The position numbers and the translations under genes are program-made. Positions 11,977 to 24,113 of a DNA stretch of 64,000 bases are shown here, piece by piece; within the stretch, counting starts at the first letter, position 1, and every line of letters begins with the position of its first letter. A model generated the notes under the pieces. The model made no database searches. It was given only the letters and a program-made list of their open reading frames with translations, and was not told where the DNA came from. The stretch is taken from positions 4,979 through 68,978 of the forward strand of contig CAJNYU010002049.1 of NCBI GenBank assembly GCA_905331475.1, read 5' to 3'. Source of the DNA: Rotaria socialis (Eukaryota; Rotifera; Eurotatoria; Philodinida; Philodinidae).

Positions 11977-12270
11977 TCTTGGTAATTATTACACCTGAAA
12001 AGAATCAATAAAAACCATTTACATATTGTGACGATGTCGAGGGTTGGGCAACATTTCGATCAGTGAGAAAAATTATCATTCCTACAGGAACAATGCCACC
12101 CAAGTCAAAAATGCTACCTTAAGAATAGAAACAACGATATCAGTGCAGCAATGGTGACTCAATGAGAGCGCACTCTGTATATTGACCCCACCGAAAAAAT
12201 GAGCGCAGGCATTGGAATAATGCTAAGCTTAGTTAGAATAATGCTTTATTACAGCGGAAAACTGATTCCA

Positions 12271-12714
12271 TAGGGCTTCACATTTTATATTTTGTCCAGC
12301 AGAAAAATGAAAATCCATAGAAAAAATGCTTTCTTCTATAGGAAAAATGCTATAGAAAGATGCAATAATGCTTCACTTAAGCGGGAAAACGCTGTTAGTT
12401 TAGGAAAAATGATTTGTATAGGACTTCACATTTTATATTTCGTGCAGCGGAAAAATGAAAATCAATAGGAAAAATGAAAATTCCTATAGGAAAAGTGTTA
12501 AGCATGGTTAGAAAAATGCTTCATTTAAGCAGAAAAATGCTGTCAGTTTAGGAAAAATGATTTGTATAGGGCTTCACATTTTATATTTTGTGCAGCGGAA
12601 AAATGAAAATCAATAGGAAAAATGAATATTTCCATATGAAAAGTGCTATCGAGATTTAGAATTATGCTTTCGTCAAGCGGAAAAATACTAGCATTTTAGT
12701 TATAATGTCTATGT
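12271..12714. repeat. 148-bp tandem repeat, three copies
   Basis: Copies begin with TAGGRCTTCACATTTTATAT at 12271, 12419 and 12567, giving an exact period of 148 bp. Each is rich in GGAAAAATG motifs. A partial copy precedes the array from about 12225. Confidence 0.85.
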
Positions 12715-12834
12715 TTATAGTCATAGAGGAAAAAAAATTTACACTTTGAACGGGCGTTTCTGATTTGTACTTTTGTTTTATTCTTGATCGAATTCAACTG
12801 ATTGTGATGAATCCAATGAAATGACAGTAATTAA

Positions 12835-13450
12835 GATCTACAATAAATGAATCTAGAAGATTACAAATTACATGCATGTGGATATTATATATTAAATTCG
12901 TTTTCTGTTTACAAAAATTATATCCGTTGTTTTATAAGTTTTTCTCTTTTCCCTCTTTTATCGGATCACATTCGGATAACATATCGTGATAATGGAAAAT
13001 CATATATATGTTTTTATGTAGATGTTGATATAGAAGAAATAGTTGTTTATAGTTATAGCGCACGTTTCTCGTTTCAGCGGACATTTTGTAATCCAGAGGA
13101 TCTTTCTTAGATAAAAATTTTCTTCTTCTTCAACGAATCGGCTCCTTTTAGTGAATTTAATCGATTAGCATTATTGAAAATTTACAATAATTTAATCTGG
13201 AAGATTAGAAATTGCATGTACGTGAATATGATATAGTAAATTCGTTGTGTGTATGGAAAAAGCATGCAGATTGTTTGTATAGGTTTTTGTCTTTACCCAC
13301 TTTCTTCGTGTCCGATTCATATAACATGTCGTGATACAAAAAGAAAAGTATATGTGTTTCTCTGTGTATATAGACACAATGAAGTAGTAGTTAGTGATAA
13401 TTCTAGCGGACCTTCCTCAATCTAGAAGACCTTTCTATTAATACATATCT
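12835..13450. repeat. Diverged tandem duplication, about 344-bp period
   Basis: AATCTAGAAGATTA at 12850 and AATCTGGAAGATTA at 13194 mark two parallel copies that can be followed for about 270 bp. The 87-codon open frame in the first copy is not kept in the second, so neither is called coding. Confidence 0.7.
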
Positions 13451-14633
13451 TTTGTTCGTCAAGGAATAAAGTGTAAAAATAATTGTAACCATGAATTTGT
13501 GACTGTGTTATTATTGGTTATCTAGATTATATACTATTGAGGATTAGACAAATATTTGATCAGTGACATAAATGCTCGTTCCAGGCGGAAAAATGACGTT
13601 TAGGTCAAAAATGCTTAAAAACTAAACTTACGATACACACACCAAACAAGCAAACAGTAACGAAAATATACCGTTTACCCAATAACGTCACACCACTGTA
13701 AAAAAAAATGAAAAACCCAATGGGAAAAATGCTATGGTGAATGATCTTTAGTAAGAATATTTATCTATTCGCGAGCAGAAAAATGAATTTTAGCGGAAAA
13801 ATAGTTTCGATAGATGAAACATCATTTTTCTTTTAGAAGAAAAATGGGTTCGTATGTAATCGAAATGAACATACATGTATTCGCGATAAGAGAAAAATGA
13901 GTTTGCACGATACTAAGGATGTTTGGAAAATTTACAGTCGGTTAGATTATGGTGGACTTTGGTTAAAGCAATGATCGGTAAATTTTCATGAAGATGGGAT
14001 GCCGAAAATCATTTACGATATAAACGAAAGTTTTGATAGTTTTGTGGTGATGCTTGACGAATGTCAAAGAGCTGGTAAGAAGTTTGATTCCAATGAATCG
14101 TTGGGAAAGAAGGAATGTGAAGAATGAAAATGAAAATGAAAACTACTCATATCTGGTGTTTGTAAAGTTGTGTATAGCATGGAATATGTTGTATATGCAC
14201 GGATATCTTTTCTGAACAGTGACGACAAACGTACTCGATATAAATTTAGTGTACACACGCTGACTTATACTTAAATAGTTTGTCTTCTGTTATAGACAGA
14301 ACGGGAAAAGAATTCATTTTTGACCTGAACGGCATTTTCCCGCTTGAAATGGACATTTATCTCACCGATCGATTCATTGCCCGCTACTGACGATGTCTGA
14401 CAGAAGAAGTGCTTTCATTGATGGAACTATGCTTTATTGCATTTCTTCATATCATGAATCGTTCCGATTACACAAAAAGTGCACATTTAAATACTCAACC
14501 ATCCGAGAGAATGAAAGCTGATGATAGTTAAGGCCAAACAATAAGGACATAATAATAAATACAAAACAGAGAAAGGACAAAAAAACACATAGTAAGGACA
14601 AAATAATAGTCACGCTTAACTGTGAGCGTTACA

Positions 14634-15759
14634 CCCTCGAGTCCAACTTGGACGCTCAGGAGAGCGTCTGTAATACCAAGAGAAACAAACGGACTAAGGG
14701 AAAGTAAATAGTCTGTAAGAAGACATGGAATAGTGTCAAAAGATAGAAACATTACTGAGTAAAAAGGAGAAGAGAGAGAAAAAAATGCAACAAACACATA
14801 TGCTCAAGAACAGCTGTCAGATGCGAGCACCAGCTTGAAATTGACTGAGACAAATCACCAGGCGGTAAAAGGGGAACACTTTCAATGCATTCTACTCATG
14901 TGTAAATGGACCATCTGGTACACTCAAAATAAAAAAGGTACCAAACGAAACCTTCGAGGTTTCGCGGAGCTGTACGATACTATTTAGGTATCCGTGGAAT
15001 TATATGAAATCTGTACAAGATTCAGAAAAATGCAAGGTTTCGTTGTGAACTATTTCGAATTTGTGATTTGCAATAGGATTCGTCATAAAACCTTTTGAGT
15101 TTTGCATTCCAACCGGTTTGCTAAAATACCTCGCGAAGGGAACGTATTCATGGCATATCGTAAAAAAACAAAGCGATCCCTCTTGACATCGCATATAACA
15201 GCACAACTACATGACTACACTGAAAACAAAAAGGTACCGTACCGAACTTAAAAAGGTTCCGAATTTTGAAACGAATTCTAAACCTTTTTAAGTATCGTAC
15301 GAAACTGGTTTAGTATGAAACTTATTCCAATAGACAAACTTAAAATTAGGTTTCGCAGATTAAGTTCCGCGATACCAATTTAATAATAGAGCTGTTATCA
15401 AGTCGGCGGACTAAATCACCGAAAAATATGAAATTCAAATCTATTTTGCCTTTTACATTATACTGAAGTAGAACAGAAGTTTGGTTGAGAGCAGCACTAT
15501 TGACCCAATTTATCCTTTCCTTGCGTCAGAAATATTTACGTTGGTCATAAAACTCCAAAAACTCATATTATCAAATATATTCCTTACACAGAAAAGGAAT
15601 AAACGGGATCAATAATGCTGTTCCCAGTTAGTTTACCACTCTACTTCAAGATAATATGAACGGATCAACTCATCTTGAATTTCATATTTTCCGATGGCCA
15701 GACAGGCCGTTATAATGGCAGTTCTGCTTTACAGAACTCGATACGCAAAGTTAAAACAT
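14634..15759. other. Intergenic, fragments of CACTG-type small elements
   Basis: Two element-like ends (ACACTCAAAATAAAAAAGG near 14914 and ACACTGAAAACAAAAAGG near 15216) precede short hairpin-rich stretches with AGGTTTCG and GGTTCCG words. No complete element or gene is resolved. Confidence 0.4.
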
Positions 15760-16349
15760 CACACTCTAAGTAAAAATGTGTCGGATGTGTCGTAAACTAC
15801 GATACAAAGCACGACATATTCTGTCCAGGAAGACCACGACGAATTTTTCACAACACATCCGACACATTTTCATTGGTTGTTTTTGAAACGCATATTTCGA
15901 TATTTTTTAAAATTTAATTACGTATATCTCTTTATTTTTTGAAAATTCAATCACGTATATCTCTTTATTTTTTGAAAATTCAATCTGATCAGATTCTAAG
16001 ACCTGATTGATTTGGAATTGGTCCGATTCCTATCAGACTATCGAGTGTAGTCCTTCCCGGAACATGGATCGGGATGGCAATTCCTTGATTATAAACCAAT
16101 CAAGAATTGATTTAAAAGAAAATTTTATTTCGAGAACTTATATTCCATGCGTTCAACGATGTTGCTTATATGTCGCTGTATGTTCATAACAAAACGGTGA
16201 ACGACTAGTCGACTGACAGAACGCGAAAAATATACGACACATTTTTTTAATTAAAAGTGCAACACAAAAATTTACGATACATTTTTGTAATAGAGAGCAC
16301 AACACAAAAATTCACGGCACATACAGCCGACGCATTTTTATTTAGTGTG
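15760..16349. mobile_element. MITE-like element with about 23-bp inverted ends
   Basis: CACACTCTAAGTAAAAATG at the left end pairs with CATTTTTATTTAGTGTG at the right end, and GTGTCGG/CCGACGC extends the match inward. Several further copies of CGACACATTTTT lie inside. No coding capacity and no clear target duplication; superfamily unknown. Confidence 0.55.
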
Positions 16350-17756
16350 CAGAGTTGCATGAGTATCATCGCAAACTCTTCCTATTATTTCAAATTCGCC
16401 CAAATTAAGGCCGACTCTCCCAGAATTACCGTTTGGAACGGATTCAAAACGCTCTTTCTAGTTGCTTAATATTAGCTTCAGAGACTAAGACTCTAGGGAA
16501 GGCTCGATGAGACGTTCAAAATGTAACAGGAGGATACCAAACGAACAACCTTATTTCGTTGGCTTTACGTAAGACACAAATAGAAAATATTTCAATGAAT
16601 TAGCCAGACTGGCCAACTATTAAAAACACTAGACCATAACCAGATTATTGACTTGAATAATCCAAACCGAGTCAAAGTTTAAATATGACATCCATATCGA
16701 TATCAATACTTCGGTTTAATAATCATGAAATTGAAAAAAATGATCGTAGTTTTCGTGTTGAAATTATTTGCCAAATTGTTTAGTTGGGCAATCTGAATGA
16801 AAGAAGCATATATGGAGGCTAGCTATAAGTAAATATTTCCAATTAATAAACTACAACAATGAAAAAGCGCCTATACTTTTCAATGTAGAATGACTTGAAG
16901 TATCACTCGGTTGCATAGTGATTTGTGCGAAGAAAAGAATTTTCGAAGTTAAATTTAGCTTGAAGCGAAAGTTTATATATAACACGCTACAACAAAGAAA
17001 ATAAAGTTATTATGTAAAATGCTGAGTTACCTGAAATATTCTTCAGTTCTGCAAGTTGAACGAAACAAAGCGTTTTCAGATTTACATTTAGATTGAGAAA
17101 AGTATTTCTATCTAATAATTTACAATAGAGAAAAAAAGGATATACAGTAATCCCAGATATAGATTTACCTGAAATACTGTTAAGGTGAACGACTTGGACG
17201 AAAGAAGCTTTTTGAAAGTTGAATGAAACCTGAAGCGAGTATTTTATTTTGACCTAATAATATAAAACAAAGATAAAGTTATAGTGTTAAATGTAGAATT
17301 ACCTGAAATAATATTGAATGGAATGACTTGAAAGAAATGTAAGCCTTTCAATATAAAATATAACTTTCAATATAAATTCTAGCAATCCATGGTAGAAGAA
17401 GAAACAAATATAATTGTTGCAAGTAAAATTGTCTTATTTGTTCACCTCAAAGATTTAAAGAGCAATGTGAGTATTGAATGTAACTTGAGATAAATGTTTG
17501 AATTGTGTAATCTAAAACAGAAAAACAAAAATTGTCATTCAAAAGATGGAATTATCTGGCAAATAGTTCCGTTGGACAACGTGTAAAAAACCAATCACAT
17601 TGGCTCTAAATATATATTCATATAAACATTGAATTTGAAAAGTCTATAATGGATAGCTGAGATTGATAGTTTTAAGGATAAGCGTACATCAGGAAAGATT
17701 GTGATGGTGAACTTAAAAGAAAGGTACTTCAATTTTTCAGTTGGAGGAACCTATTA
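16350..17756. other. Intergenic, no gene seen
   Basis: AT-rich sequence with recurring ACCTGAAATA-like and AACTTGAA words spaced irregularly, which may be an old decayed tandem array. No coding frame is supported. Confidence 0.4.
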
Positions 17757-19479
17757 CACTGTAAAAAAAAGGGTAGAATAATAAACCCTTAGAAGAGTTT
17801 AAGAGAGGGTATTTGATTTTTATATACGCTTTCGTAAACCCTTCCAAAGGGTTTATTACTTTTGTCCCATACCCCAAAAGGGTTTATTACTTATATTTAC
17901 CAGATTAAAATTAAGGTTTTGGAACTTACTGCGTTGTCCTAGGTTTGATCATGAGATGAATTGGTTGATAGTCCAAGATGTTATCCATTCGGTTAGTCGT
18001 ATGATATCAAGATGAAGTAAGAAATGCTACTTAAATCAAACAAAATTTTATAGGAAACTGAAGATGATATAAAGTTAAGCGGAACAATTGTTATTACATT
18101 TTTAATTTTCATGAAAAAAATTCAAATATTTTGTATTTAAAAAATTATTTCTTTGGAAATAAAAATTATTTTTTTAAATATTTAAGTAAATTAGGAAAGA
18201 TTTGTTTTAGAAATATATTTCCTCAAAAAGAATTTTAAAAAGATTTAAAAACGTTTTGCTCCATTTTTTCAAAAATTTTCTAACATATTTCTTATTTTTC
18301 TAGAAATCTATAACGTATATATTTCTAGTACTTTTATAAAATTATTGATCAATTTTTTAAATCTTTATAAGTAAATGTGTTAAAAATAGCACATATTTAT
18401 CTGGAGAGGTGTACAGGGTGTGGGTCGTAAGAAATTCTGTTAGGAGATGTCGATGCAAAATGCATGAAATCATAAATACGGCGTTTTTAAGAAATTTAAG
18501 ATGTTTTAAGGTCATACAACATGAAAGCGTCAAAATATGTATTCGCTGTAACGCTTTTTTTTAAGGCGCTTGTCTGACTGGGTTCTCCCATATGTCAGAA
18601 ATCGATCTTCATAGCTCTTTCCCATGTATAGTTTCGACTAATCTAAATAGAAAAAAAGAAACAGCTATTTATAAAATATTTTTATACTTACATTATTTGT
18701 TTGATATTGAACTAAAGGTAGAAAAAATATAAGATTTATAAAGACATGTGAAACGATATATTCACTTTGAATACATTGTATCAATGGACCGGAAAAAAAA
18801 CAAAATAATCAGAGAGAAAGTTTTAATACTTCCGTTTTCATTTTGCATTTTTAGTGGAAGTAAAGAAAAGATATAAATATATAAGTAAATCACCCCTATT
18901 TTCCATTAGCTGTGGCGACTGACCTAAATTAAAGACAACCTGAAATTATTTTTGGAATGTTATTACTTGCATTATATTGAGCTTATTTTCAACCAAGTAA
19001 AGGAAGAACATAAATATATTGAAGTAAAATGCCTACTTTAATTTGTTCTATTGGATGGATATAAAAACAAACTTTTTTCTGAATACCACTGTGAGTTTGG
19101 AATGAATCCGCAATCTCCATATTATCTTTCCGTTTGATTTAACTCAAATTTTTGTATGAAGCTGCTTACGTGAAGCCGTCTGATTTTGATTTTTAAACAA
19201 TGTGCGGATTGAAGTTTGGCTCGAAATGATTCAAAATTGATTAGCGAAATTAGCGCCTCTATGCCATACCGTTATGTTCTACGAAACAGGTACGAAATGG
19301 AAAGTGCATCGATGCATGAATGGCTGCATTGTGAGAAAATGATTGGATTAGCATGTTTATTATATTAAATTGTTTGAAGTGCCATGTGAGAAATTTTCAT
19401 GATATATATCAGTTGAAAAAGTGTAATCCTTTGAACGAAGAATAAAAAAACTCTCTTGATGATGGAGGAGAACAATAAA

Positions 19480-19640
19480 TCCTTCACCGTAGAATAAAAT
19501 ACCCTTTTAAAGCAGTAATAAACCCTTTTATTGAAACCGTAGAATAAAATACCCTTAGTACGAAAGTAATAAACCCTTTTCTCGAAACCGCATATTAAAA
19601 TACCCCTGGAGATAAAATCATATACCCTTCTCCCTAAATT
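19480..19640. repeat. Tandem AATAAACCCTT / AATAAAATACCCTT units
   Basis: About three units alternate AATAAACCCTT with AATAAAATACCCTT around an ATTGAAACCGTAGAAT core. They match the larger block at 20570-20830. Confidence 0.75.
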
Positions 19641-20282
19641 TCAGATTAATAAATCCTTTTTTTTCTTGTATCATCTTTTTTTCATATACCCTTCGTTTCG
19701 TGGAACTCACTTATATTTTCGAAGAAAATGGTGAGTGTAAGTTTAAAGGCGAGATTTTTGCGGCTCCCTCACCCCTCCCCATTACAGACATTAATGAGTT
19801 TAAAATTGTGCTAATTAGGAGCTTGACTATTTAGGCTGCTATTTCTTCCTTTTTCAATTACAGACTACACGAAAAAAGCAATGTTTACCCATTACAGACC
19901 ATAGTAACTAGCTTAGGGTACCATTACAGACCATAGTAACCAGTCTCTGCCCTTGTTAAATATACGAGCTAACAATTAATACTCAATTGCAGACATAAGT
20001 GCAAATAGGCAATGATCTAATTATAGGTTGTGGAAACCAGGGTAGATTTTTCACATGAATTATTTTTGATTTATTTTAGTAAGCCGAAGGGATATATGTG
20101 AGTTCCACATTTTCGCCCCAAAGGGGCTGCGCTAACAAGCTTTCATAAACCCTTCAAGGGTTTAGCATGATTTGTAGGAAGGGTAAGGGTTTATTATTCT
20201 ACTCTTTTTATTTACAGTGCACTATGCAATATCGTAAAAGGCAACTGTCCTTGCTGTGAAAGTCTGTCTAAAATACCCTTTC

Positions 20283-20568
20283 CCCAGGTCGAACAGTCCG
20301 GCCTAGAAACGATCGGTTCCGGGTACTTCAGTTGATTTTGTGGAAGCAGTATTCCGGTAGGAAATTTGTCGGCGATTTCCGATCAATTCCTGCCGGTAAG
20401 CACCGGAACTTGGCAGGAATCCGCCGGAAAAAACCAGCCGTATTTTTGACCGAAATATTGCTGTCATGTTCCAGCGATTTCCTGTGTTTTCCTGCAGGAT
20501 ATGGTGACTTTGCCGCATATTTCCTGGAGTATCCTACGGGATCCAGTGACGGGAATGTTTGACCTGGG
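20283..20568. mobile_element. MITE with CCCAGGTC ends and TTC target duplication (286 bp)
   Basis: Inverted ends CCCAGGTCGAACAGTCC and GGGAATGTTTGACCTGGG match with few differences. TTC occurs on both sides (20280-20282, 20569-20571). Removing the element plus one TTC restores the TACCCTTTCATGAAC word of the surrounding tandem repeat, an internal proof of insertion. The interior is largely self-complementary with CCGGxAATxCC words. Confidence 0.8.
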
Positions 20569-20569
20569 T

Positions 20570-20830
20570 TCATGAACAATAATATAAACCCTTTGATTGA
20601 AACCGTAAAATAAAGTACCCTTTCATGAACAATAATAAACCCTTCTATTGAAACCGCAGAATAAAATACCCTTCCATGGAAACTAATAAACCCTTCAATT
20701 GAAACCGTAGAATAAAATACCCTTCCATGAAAACTAATAAACCCTTATATTGAAATCGTAGAATAAGATACCCTTTGGCGAACAATAATAAACCCTTATC
20801 CTTGACTCTTGAAGCAAAATACCCTTTTTT
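20570..20830. repeat. About 52-bp tandem repeat, five units
   Basis: Units of AATAAACCCTT, ATTGAAACCGTAGAAT and AAAATACCCTTCCATG repeat about every 52 bp, then pass into inverted TAAACCCTT/AAGGGTTTA motifs up to 20930. Confidence 0.8.
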
Positions 20831-20972
20831 TGTCATATACCCTTGGTTTCATAAACCCTCAGGTTCATAAACCCTTAAAGGGTTTATGATAGCGTCATAA
20901 ACCCTTTAAGGGTTTATGAATATTTATAGATAGGGCAAGCGTTTATTAGTCTACGCTTTTTTTTACAGTGTA

Positions 20973-23900
20973 TAACGTCTCGATCATATGGCTCAATGGT
21001 TCTGGCGATGGGTAAGTGTCACATTGTATGCATGTTTGAATCTAACCTTTATCTTTAAATAACTCCATTTAGGCTAGTTCAGAGTGGTCAACAATAAAAA
21101 AGCAGGACAGAATAATGAACGCGTGCTCTTGATTTTTTTCTATAAACCCTTGAAGGGTTTATGTGCACACCATATACCCTATGAAAGGTATACGAATATA
21201 AAAAGGGTATATGAAACTGTTTTAAGGGTTTTCTATTTCATAATTTTATTCAAAGTGTTTATTAATAAACGAATAAGTGTAGATTAATATACGTATTTCC
21301 AAAATCAGTTTATTATCCAATAATCAGGAGTAGATTATTATACGATTCATGAAAAACAAATCTTATTCTACAGATAGGAGTTGACTATTCTCCACTTTCA
21401 GAAAAAGCGTTTACTATAGTACCGTTGATGACCGACCAGTAGGCGATGCCATCAAAAGGATTCATTATTCTACGATCAATGGTTGATTATTCTACATTTT
21501 TAGCAGAAGCGTTTATTATAATACTGTTGATGGTAGATTATTGTACGACATCGTAAAAGGGTTCATTATTATATGATGAAGGGTACATTGGTTTACACTA
21601 TAGCAATCAATTGTAAAACAAGTTCCATCTGTACTTGAGAAGAACACGCCGACTTTTAAAACTTTTATTGAGATTTCGTTAATTCTTCAAAAATTACGAG
21701 CCACAAAAAATATTTATTGCATCAATAGTGCATTATAGTTAAAAAACTATGTGATCAATATTTATAGTTCTAGTATTTTATGTTTCCATCAGTGTTTATA
21801 TTACACGCATTATAGCAGTGTAATTTACATTTTTAACACAACGGTTCACTATTTTGGAACATAGGAAAAGCTTAAATTATATACCGTCGTAATTATTAAT
21901 TATTCTATGTGACAAGTTAGATTCATCCACTAACCCAATTGTTGTACTTATGAGCCGATAGATATCTGTGCATGAGGGGATATGAAAACTAAAATAGTAG
22001 ATGTTGCTATGAAAAATGCGTCGTGCTGCAATCAATCTAGAAGCATTTAGTATTCTACAACTAAGCATAGATTATTTCATCTTTAATTTTGATGAATTTA
22101 TTATTCTACATTCAAACCTCAAATTTCCGAAATTGTCAATAGAAACGTTACAATCCTACAGTTTAATTGAAAATATGTAGCTATACCAGTCAAGATAAAG
22201 TAGTACACAAGGCTAAGTTCTAGTGTCAAAAAGCCTTCGTTTGGGTATGGTATTCGATTCTTTTATAGAAGTTGTGTAAAGTGAGTGACAAGATTATTTT
22301 GAGTCAAACTCGCTGCAAAATCTAGTTGATTGGCAGTTCTGACACTTTTTGAATGTCACGAATCGATGTGCCTGTTAGGATTTTGCTATAAATATTCGTT
22401 TATTCTATTTATAACGGAAGTAACAAAAAACGAAACGGTAATCGACGATACCGATAAACGATAACGATAATAAACGAACGAACTAGTCGCTCCACTTGTC
22501 ACGGAGACGACTCGATATCTTCGTACACTTCTCTTCTCTCTGTTCTCTTCTGTATATACTAGATTGTCGATCCATATTTATATATACCTCGATGACGAAT
22601 CAAATAGAAATAGACAAAAGAAAATAGCATAGAGGTTATTAGAACGATAGGTACCGTCTCATATCACAGTCTGTATTGATTAGTCGCTGCTAGAAAGAGA
22701 TTTGTACGATTCCTTTTAATCATCTTGATTTTTATCTTTAGTTTTCATGCTAGATTTTGACCTTCGAGTGAATTATCTTTAGGTTTTCTAGTTTCGCTTG
22801 TTACTTAGTTAGTGAGTATTGGATTCTAAGACAAGATCGAGTAAGAGTTTCACCAAATATCAAGCTCAAAACATAGAGAAAAATAACGGATATGGTTTCT
22901 TCCAGCCTCTGAGAGTCTACCATTCTCTTGTTCATTATTATGAAATGTCATAGATAGGAAGCGTTAGTTACATATAATTATAACAACTACAAATTAATTC
23001 AGCATATCTCTCTTCTTAGACATGTGTCTATCATTAACCAGGGTGAAAAGGTCATGTATTCAGTTATTCTCGGACCTCTGGAAGTAGTTCATTGTACTCT
23101 TGAATCACTTTATATATCATAATATTCTCCCTGAAAACGATAGTTGAAGTCTATAATCGCCTTCATATACAGTATCATAAACCCTTGGGGCGGTTGATGA
23201 GATTAATAATCAGTTTCATATACCCTATCACAAATGCTGTCGATCATTCATGATGCCCATAAACGCTTTTCAATATCGTTTCTGAGAATCGCTCATGGGT
23301 ATACTATTTTAATCAACCCTTTTTAAACTGAATGTCGAAGGTTATATCAGAACGTTTATGTTAATTATCAACCCTTGTCAGAGGTTTATGAAAGTGCAAC
23401 GTGTCGCAACCCCTTTAAGGATTTATGAATCTTATTAACTGTTCAATAAACCTTCCAGAAAGAATATTTAACGTTAATAAGCTCTGTATTAAACCCTTTT
23501 TACAGAGTTGACAACAGGATTTATGACTCCTTGATAAACGATTGAAAAGGGTTTGCTACACGCTGCACTTTCATAAACCCTTTTTTTGGTTTTTTATTCT
23601 ACGTTACTTTTACAGTGCACTATATACAGATACCACTGGTTCTATAATCGTCCGAGACACCATTAATTTTTCATTGATAAACCATTTTCGGACGGGCGAC
23701 AGGGACGTTCGTCGCGACTACTCTTATCCGGTTTCATGACTACTCGTCAATTAGAGTTCTTGGACGCATCCGCATGACGATCAAAAGTTCGGACTAGTCC
23801 CAGACGAGAACTTTTCGAGACAAAAACTAGTCGGGACGGGGCGACACGAGTAGAAAAAGACTCGCCATTTAGCGCTTATTTTGCTCACTTGGGTGGAAAC

Positions 23901-24113
23901 ATCGGTTTGGTGAAAAGAAGACTAATCGTTGGTTTCAAACATTTGTCAACTTTCTCATATCCATTTATTTCTTAATTCAAATTGATGTATTTTCTCAAAA
24001 CTTACAAGAAAAATAGAATTTGATATTTATGTTCAGGATTTCATGACACCATTGCGCGTATTTCACAGCACATATCGGTTATCGGGATGCTGAAAATAGT
24101 GAAACAAGTTTCT
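20973..24113. other. Gene-free repeat remnants
   Basis: Scattered AAGGGTTTATTATTCTACG-type words continue to a CAGTG end at 23617. Between about 22379 and 22900 a non-matching segment carries TATATACTAG-like and pyrimidine-rich stretches; it could be another LTR-like fossil, but no ends were confirmed. No coding region is supported. Confidence 0.4.

Larger units (their letters stand above)
12039..14389. mobile_element. Non-autonomous hAT-type element (2351 bp)
   Basis: Ends GAGGGTTGGGC and, reverse-complemented, CAGTAGCGGGC continue into a diverged inverted repeat of roughly 80 bp. Perfect 8-bp target duplications ACGATGTC lie at 12031-12038 and 14390-14397. The interior has two tandem-repeat blocks and no transposase-like frame. 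A second copy of the left end starts near 13539, so the element is composite. It inserted into the LTR-like repeat of the same interval. Confidence 0.78.
12027..14633 (-). mobile_element. Solo-LTR-like fossil, split by a hAT element
   Basis: Read on the minus strand, 14633-14390 plus 12030-12027 form a repeat of about 248 bp beginning TGTAACGCTC and ending CGTCACA. It has a TATTTAAA box and an AATAAA signal in the order expected of an LTR. Copies of the same family lie at 44734-44988 (about 255 bp) and, more diverged, at 33663-33862. A hAT element interrupts it near its 3' end. No clear duplication flanks it, so the LTR label is provisional. Confidence 0.5.
17757..20970. mobile_element. Repeat-built DNA element with CACTG ends
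   Basis: The left end is CACTGTAAAAAAAAGGGTAG and the right end ...CGCTTTTTTTTACAGTG, each next to TA (17755-17756 and 20971-20972), which suggests TA target duplication. A second right end stops at 20219 and a third at 23617, both followed by CACTAT. The interior alternates RTAGAATAATAAACCCTT-type units with unique AT-rich DNA (about 17930-19480). No transposase frame is visible. Boundaries are provisional because several copies are nested. Confidence 0.5.

Noticed and set aside
12847-13110. Frame of 87 codons in the hAT element
   Set aside because: The tandem copy 344 bp away does not keep the frame, so selection for coding is unlikely.
22379-22900. Possible further LTR-like repeat starting TGTTAGGATTTTG
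   Set aside because: No matching end, flanking duplication or second copy could be found by eye.
17757-23617. TAAACCCTT words as plant-type telomere sequence
   Set aside because: The words sit in larger units with AT-rich spacers and occur in both orientations as element arms, unlike a telomere array.
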